NCBI GenBank assembly: GCA_946479825.1 | Contig: CAMLHU010000170.1 | Span: 1 to 5,199, forward strand | Length of the DNA: 5,199 nucleotides | Direction: 5' to 3' | Origin: an uncultured Gemmatimonadota bacterium | GTDB taxonomy: Bacteria; Gemmatimonadota; Gemmatimonadetes; Gemmatimonadales; GWC2-71-9 | Part shown: positions 1 to 5,199 of the stretch, one piece after another | How positions within the stretch are numbered: the stretch's first letter is position 1 | How the letters are laid out: every line of letters starts with the position of its first letter | Notes under the pieces: generated by a model | The model's input: the letters and a program-made list of their open reading frames with translations, nothing else | What the model was told of the DNA's origin: nothing | Database searches by the model: none | Program-made: the position numbers and the translations under genes

Positions 1-2021
1 AGGAGATCCAGCTCAAGCGGCAGAACAAGATCTTCTTCCAGATCTCCGGCGCCGGCCACGAGGCGGTCCTGGTGGCCGCCGCCAAGGCCTTCCGCCCCGG
101 CTACGACTGGTTCTACACCTACTACCGCGACCGCGCGCTCTGCCTCGGCCTCGGCCAGACCGCGACCGACCAGCTCCTCTCGGCGGTCGCCGCGGCCGAC
201 GACCCCAACTCGGGCGGGCGGCAGATGCCGTCGCACTGGGGATCGAAGGAGCTCAACATCGTGAGCGCCTCGAGCCCCACCGGGACCCAGTTCCTGCAGG
301 CGGTAGGGTGCGCCGAGGCGTGGCTCCGCGCCGAGCAGAACCCGGCCATTCCTGACCGCGACCAGCTGGTGAAGAAGGACGAGGTCGTCTTCTGCTCCAC
401 CGGCGACGGCACGACGAGCGAGGGCGAGTTCTGGGAGGCGCTGAGCAGCGCCTGCAACCTCAAGCTGCCGGTCGTCTTCCTGGTCGAAGACAACGGCTAC
501 GCCATCTCGGTCCCGGTCGAGGTCAACACCCCGGGCGGGAGCATCTCGAAGCTGGTGACCGGGTTCCCCGGGCTGCTGGTGGAGGAGTGCGACGGCTGCG
601 ACCCGGTGGCCTCGTACGAGACGCTGGCCCGCGCGGTCGAGTACGCCCGCCAGCGGAAGGGGCCGGCGCTGGTGCACGCCCACGTCATCCGTCCCTACAG
701 CCACTCGCTCTCCGACGACGAGATCCTCTACCGTCCGCCGGCCGAACGCGAGGCCGAGGCGAAGAAGGATCCGCTCGCCCGGTTCCCGAAGTGGCTGCTG
801 GCCGAAGGGATGGCCACCGAGGCCGAGCTCGAGGCCATCCGCGCCAAGGTGGACGAGGAGGTGGACGTCGCGGCGGAGACGGCGCTCGCCGCGCCGCAGC
901 CCGCCACCGACACCGTCTATCGGTACGTGTACTCGCCCGACGTGGACCCGACCTCCGAGCGGTTCGACACCGAGGAGGACCCGAAGTTCACCGGCGAGCC
1001 CACCACGATGGTGGACCTCCTCAACGTCTGCATGAAGGACGAGATGGCGCGCGACCCGCGCATCGTCGTCTTCGGCGAGGACGTGGCCGACTGCAGCCGC
1101 GAGGAGAACCTGGGCGAGGTGAAGGGGAAGGGGGGCGTGTTCAAGGTGACCTGGGGGCTGCAGCGCGCCTACGGCAGCACCCGGGTGTACAACTCGCCGC
1201 TCGCCGAGGCCAACATCATCGGCCGCGCCATCGGCCTCGCGACCCGGGGCTTCAAGCCGGTGGTCGAGATCCAGTTCTTCGACTACATCTGGCCCGCCTA
1301 CCAGCAGCTCCGCAACGAGCTGGCGCTGCTCCGGTGGCGCTCCAACAACGCCTTCAGCGCGCCGGTGGTGGTGCGGGTGACCTACGGCGGCTACCTCAAG
1401 GGCGGTGCCGTGTATCACTCGCAGACCGGCGCCGCGGTGTTCACCGGCGTGCCGGGGCTTCGGGTCATCTGCCCGAGCACCGCGCTCGACGCCAACGGCC
1501 TCCTGCGCACCGCCATCCGGTCCGAGGATCCGGTGCTCTTCCTCGAGCACAAGCACCTCTACCGGCAGACCTACAACAAGGCGCCGAACCCCGGCCCGAA
1601 CTTCATGATCCCGTTCGGGAAGGCCAAGGTGGTCCGTCCCGGCCGGCACCTGACGGTGGTCACCTACGGCGCCGTGGTGCAGCGGGCGCTGGTGGCGGCC
1701 AAGGCGGCCGAGGAGCAGTTCGGCCTCGACGTCGAGGTGATCGACCTGCGGAGCCTCTCGCCGGTGGACTGGGAGACGATCTACGCATCCGTGCGGAAGA
1801 CCAACCGCGTCATCGTGGCGTACGAGGACTCGATGTCGTGGGGGTACGGCGCCGAGATCGCGGCCCGCATCGCCGACGAAGCGTTCGCGTTCCTCGACGC
1901 CCCGGTCAAGCGCATCGCCGCGACCGACACCTTCGTCGCCTACGCCCCGGAGCTCGAGGACGTCATCCTGCCCCAGTCCGAGCACCTGGTGAAGGCGTAC
2001 CAGGAGATCGCGGCCTTCTAG
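1..2021 (+). CDS. Fused alpha-beta E1 component of a 2-oxoacid dehydrogenase complex, branched-chain type (5' partial)
   Basis: This is the thiamine-diphosphate decarboxylase (E1) of a 2-oxoacid dehydrogenase complex. It would decarboxylate a 2-oxoacid and pass the acyl group to the lipoyl arm of E2 in the cytoplasm. The reading frame is open from position 3 to the TAG at 2019-2021, giving 672 visible residues; the true start lies upstream, probably a few dozen codons away. The alpha half holds GRQMPSHW (219-242), GDG (402-410) and the metal-ligand Asn of EDNGYAIS (492-494), 29 residues after the GDG Asp as in human E1 alpha. HSLSDD (702-719) matches the HSTSDD loop of mammalian branched-chain E1. 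The beta half starts near 1002 and has FGED with its catalytic Glu (1077-1079), [13 protein letters not shown] (1416-1424) and a transketolase C-terminal domain from about 1608. The GRQMP and SSPTGTQ motifs favour branched-chain over pyruvate substrates, but specificity is inferred. In many bacteria the two halves are separate genes (bkdA1/bkdA2 or pdhA/pdhB). Confidence 0.93.
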   Translation, partial: EIQLKRQNKIFFQISGAGHEAVLVAAAKAFRPGYDWFYTYYRDRALCLGLGQTATDQLLSAVAAADDPNSGGRQMPSHWGSKELNIVSASSPTGTQFLQAVGCAEAWLRAEQNPAIPDRDQLVKKDEVVFCSTGDGTTSEGEFWEALSSACNLKLPVVFLVEDNGYAISVPVEVNTPGGSISKLVTGFPGLLVEECDGCDPVASYETLARAVEYARQRKGPALVHAHVIRPYSHSLSDDEILYRPPAEREAEAKKDPLARFPKWLLAEGMATEAELEAIRAKVDEEVDVAAETALAAPQPATDTVYRYVYSPDVDPTSERFDTEEDPKFTGEPTTMVDLLNVCMKDEMARDPRIVVFGEDVADCSREENLGEVKGKGGVFKVTWGLQRAYGSTRVYNSPLAEANIIGRAIGLATRGFKPVVEIQFFDYIWPAYQQLRNELALLRWRSNNAFSAPVVVRVTYGGYLKGGAVYHSQTGAAVFTGVPGLRVICPSTALDANGLLRTAIRSEDPVLFLEHKHLYRQTYNKAPNPGPNFMIPFGKAKVVRPGRHLTVVTYGAVVQRALVAAKAAEEQFGLDVEVIDLRSLSPVDWETIYASVRKTNRVIVAYEDSMSWGYGAEIAARIADEAFAFLDAPVKRIAATDTFVAYAPELEDVILPQSEHLVKAYQEIAAF

Positions 2022-2023
2022 TC

Positions 2024-2127
2024 GGTGAACGGTGAAGGGCGAACGGTGAACGGGGGGCCCCGATCCATGGAGCCCCCCGTTCGCTGTTCACGATTCCCTG
2101 TTCACCCTTCACCGTTCACCGTTCACT
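2024..2127. repeat. Phased heptamer repeats in inverted orientation around a G/C core
   Basis: Four GGTGAAC-type heptamers run head to tail without gaps from 2024 to 2051. A 27-bp core follows at 2052-2078. Then come seven complementary GTTCACC-type heptamers in exact 7-bp register, starting at 2079, 2086, 2093, 2100, 2107, 2114 and 2121. Most units differ from consensus at one or two positions; the unit at 2093 (ATTCCCT) is the most degenerate. The segment 2023-2044 is the reverse complement of 2100-2121 with one mismatch (2040 against 2104), so the arms can pair in more than one register. The array fills nearly all of the gap between the stop codons of two converging genes. The sequence shows the repeat structure directly. 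Its origin (slippage array, REP/MITE-like element or terminator derivative) is not determined. Confidence 0.85.
2041..2089. terminator. Strong hairpin between convergent genes, probable bidirectional terminator
   Basis: Bases 2041-2058 can pair with 2072-2089 to give an 18-bp RNA stem with two G-U pairs. It contains a perfect 10-bp inner block (AACGGGGGGC with GCCCCCCGTT) and a 13-nt loop that can close by two more C-G pairs. The hairpin begins 19 nt after the E1 stop codon and, read on the other strand, 42 nt after the kinase stop codon, as expected for a shared terminator. No T-tract follows on either strand, so it is not a textbook intrinsic terminator. Such stems can still stop or stabilise transcript ends in GC-rich bacteria. 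The stem is seen; the terminator role is inferred. Confidence 0.55.
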
Positions 2128-2131
2128 GACT

Positions 2132-4039
<1,908 letters not shown>

Positions 4040-4057
4040 CGGGGCAGGGGCATGAGA

Positions 4058-4092
4058 GCTATAGATTTAGCGCCTCACCGCACGCTCGGCAA
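4058..4092 (-). promoter_or_regulatory. Candidate sigma70-type promoter for the kinase gene
   Basis: Read on the minus strand, TTGCCG (4092-4087) is followed after 17 bp by TAAATC (4069-4064). TATAGC (4063-4058) overlaps the same AT-rich patch as an alternative -10, but with a longer spacer. Both are only partial consensus matches. The patch stands out in a very GC-rich surrounding and would give a 5' leader of only about 10-20 nt, consistent with the missing Shine-Dalgarno. The assignment is inferred from position and composition. Confidence 0.3.
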
Positions 4093-4245
4093 CCGTTTCC
4101 AGCCGCGCGACCAGACTCCCAGCGGGTCGCGCCAATCTGACAGCAAGGCCCGTTCGAAGCTGCAACGCCTGTGCCGTCACGGGCCTGCGGACCGGGCCCG
4201 CCCGCCGTTTCGTCAGATTATCCTCCGGCACGGGCCGATCGCGGG

Positions 4246-4261
4246 TGGCACACGGGGTGCA
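4246..4261 (+). promoter_or_regulatory. Sigma54-like -24/-12 element upstream of lon
   Basis: The 16-mer TGGCACACGGGGTGCA matches the RpoN consensus TGGCACG-N4-TTGCA at every defined position but two (A for G at position 7, G for T at position 12). It keeps the obligatory GG (4247-4248) and GC (4259-4260) with the required 10 bp between them. It points toward lon and would start transcription near 4272, leaving a leader of about 46 nt. GC-rich DNA makes chance matches more likely, and no activator-binding palindromes are evident upstream. Confidence 0.4.
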
Positions 4262-4307
4262 CTACAGGGGACCCCAAGCGGTCCGCGATCCAGCGGGCCC
4301 TGCTCTT

Positions 4308-4312
4308 GGAGA
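4308..4312 (+). promoter_or_regulatory. Ribosome binding site of lon
   Basis: GGAGA ends 5 nt before the ATG at 4318-4320, a normal Shine-Dalgarno placement. It supports this ATG as the Lon start, since the conserved N-terminal LPVLPLREVV motif begins six codons later. Confidence 0.65.
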
Positions 4313-4317
4313 ACGCA

Positions 4318-5199
4318 ATGACCGATCGTCTGACCCTTCCGGTCCTGCCGCTGCGCGAGGTGGTGCTCTTCCCGGGCGTCACCGCGCCGATCGGCGCAGG
4401 CCGTCCTGCCACGCTCAAGGCCATCGAGGCGGCGCTCGCGCAGCCCGACCGCCTGGTGTTCGCCGTCTCGCAGCGCCAGAACACCGAGACCGTGGACGTC
4501 GAGAACCTCTACACCATCGGCACCATCGCGCGGATCGGCCAGCTGCAGCGCGGCCCCGCCGGGATGCAGCTCCTGCTGAGCGGCGAGCGCCGCGGCATCG
4601 CGATGCACGTGGTCGAGAAGGACGGCTACCTGCAGGCGGTGGTGCGCGAGGCCGACGAGATGCCGCCGCTCAACCCCGAGGACCCCGCGTTCGTGGCGCT
4701 GTACCGCGAGGCCCGCACCCGCGCCGCCGAACTGGGCCAGAAGTCGGGGCTGCCCGAAGAGGTGGTGCAGCAGGTGCTCTCGAGCGTGGCGGAACCGGGG
4801 CGCTTCGCCGACCTGGTGGCCGGCTACCTCGACATCCAGCCGGGCCAGCGCCAGGCGCTGCTCGAGACCCTGTCGGTGGAAGAGCGGCTGCGCCGGGTGC
4901 TGGTGCACGTCCAGCGCCAGATCAGCGTGCTCGACGCCCAGGAGGACATCAAGTCGCAGGTGCAGGAGGAGCTGGGGCAGCGCCAGCGCGAGATGTTCCT
5001 GCGCGAGCAGCTCAAGCACATCCGCCGCGAGCTGGGCGAGGACGAGGACGGCGACGACGTCGAGGAGCTGCGCGAGAAGCTGGCGGGGCTCGAGCTCCCC
5101 GAGGTGGTGCGCAAGGAGGTCGACCGCGAACTCGGCCGGCTCGGCCGCATCGGCCGCGAGTCGATGGAGTCGCAGGTCATCCGGACCTACCTCGAGACC
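4318..5199 (+). CDS. lon: ATP-dependent protease Lon (La), N-terminal part (3' partial)
   Basis: Lon is a cytoplasmic homo-hexameric AAA+ serine protease that degrades misfolded and selected regulatory proteins. The frame is open from ATG 4318 to the window end, giving 294 residues of a protein that usually has about 800. The LON substrate-recognition domain begins with LPVLPLREVVLFPG (residues 7-20) and runs to about residue 200. It contains GTIARI, a conserved early segment, and the helical bundle ending QPGQRQALLETLSVEERL. The long helical linker follows, with QREMFLREQLKHIRRELGE at about 222-241, then an acidic stretch (EDEDGDD) and RTYLET at the edge, where E. coli Lon has VRGYIDW. The Walker A/B motifs and the Ser-Lys catalytic dyad lie beyond the window, so integrity of the enzyme cannot be judged. 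A good ribosome site supports the start. The gene diverges from the kinase and may be served by the sigma54-like element at 4246-4261. The family assignment is secure; which Lon paralogue this is cannot be told. Confidence 0.95.
   Translation, partial: MTDRLTLPVLPLREVVLFPGVTAPIGAGRPATLKAIEAALAQPDRLVFAVSQRQNTETVDVENLYTIGTIARIGQLQRGPAGMQLLLSGERRGIAMHVVEKDGYLQAVVREADEMPPLNPEDPAFVALYREARTRAAELGQKSGLPEEVVQQVLSSVAEPGRFADLVAGYLDIQPGQRQALLETLSVEERLRRVLVHVQRQISVLDAQEDIKSQVQEELGQRQREMFLREQLKHIRRELGEDEDGDDVEELREKLAGLELPEVVRKEVDRELGRLGRIGRESMESQVIRTYLET

Larger units (their letters stand above)
4040..4317. other. Divergent intergenic region between the kinase gene and lon
   Basis: This 278-bp stretch separates two genes transcribed away from each other and should hold both promoters. 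It has a small AT-rich patch near the kinase (4058-4070) and another at 4208-4222. An 8-bp inverted pair, AATCTGAC (4134-4141) and GTCAGATT (4212-4219), lies 70 nt apart. Short potential stems include 4180-4185 with 4195-4200 and 4269-4273 with 4280-4284. I see no CIRCE (TTAGCACTC) or HAIR-type operator, no RNA gene and no convincing small ORF. Confidence 0.6.

Noticed and set aside
587..2035. A 482-codon plus-strand frame overlapping the E1 gene
   Set aside because: Its composition is Arg/Gly/Ala-rich with no motifs, and it is out of phase with the conserved E1 frame. It is a GC-driven shadow.
4180..4200. CGGGCC/GGCCCG hairpin as a terminator or riboswitch element
   Set aside because: The stem is only 6 bp in very GC-rich DNA, with no T-tract and no gene ending upstream of it on the plus strand.
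4134..4219. Inverted pair AATCTGAC (4134-4141) and GTCAGATT (4212-4219) as a looping operator
   Set aside because: An 8-bp inverted match within 278 bp is likely by chance, the copies do not extend, and neither copy is itself a palindrome.
4267..4284. CCCCAA near 4272 as a heat-shock (sigma32) -10 for lon
   Set aside because: It fits CCCCAT only partly, and I could not find a CTTGAA-like -35 at a suitable distance upstream.
4213..5019. A 268-codon minus-strand frame opposite lon
   Set aside because: Lon on the plus strand is unmistakable, and this frame is a Leu/His/Gln/Ala-rich complement with no domain.

Overview
The window is very GC-rich DNA with dense coding on both strands. It looks like part of a bacterial chromosome and shows no plasmid, phage or insertion-sequence features. 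The kinase sequence (GRGGMGVVYRARD, VAIKVLPPEL, the SPEQAAG style of activation segment) and the alpha-beta fused branched-chain-type E1 resemble proteins I associate with Gemmatimonadota. That assignment is inference from protein style, not from a marker gene.

Layout from left to right. (1) Positions 1-2021, plus strand: a 5'-truncated gene for a single-chain E1 component (alpha and beta fused) of a thiamine-diphosphate 2-oxoacid dehydrogenase complex, closest in motif to branched-chain 2-oxoacid dehydrogenase. (2) Positions 2022-2131: a short gap between two converging genes, almost entirely filled by heptamer repeats in opposite orientations (four GGTGAAC-type units, then seven GTTCACC-type units) around a strong G/C hairpin. 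(3) Positions 2132-4039, minus strand: a complete membrane-anchored Hanks-type Ser/Thr protein kinase with a predicted pair of membrane helices resembling the 2TM domain and a long helical C-terminal tail. (4) Positions 4040-4317: a divergent intergenic region with a weak sigma70-like candidate for the kinase and a good match to a sigma54 (-24/-12) element facing the next gene. (5) Positions 4318-5199, plus strand: the N-terminal 294 residues of the ATP-dependent protease Lon, cut by the window end before its AAA+ domain.

The three genes do not form an operon: E1 and the kinase converge, and the kinase and lon diverge. Their roles are separate (carbon/branched-chain acyl-CoA metabolism, membrane-linked phosphosignalling, protein quality control), and nothing in the sequence shows that they work together. 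The points most worth a second look are the phased heptamer inverted repeat, the sigma54-like element ahead of lon, and the kinase's unassigned C-terminal half.
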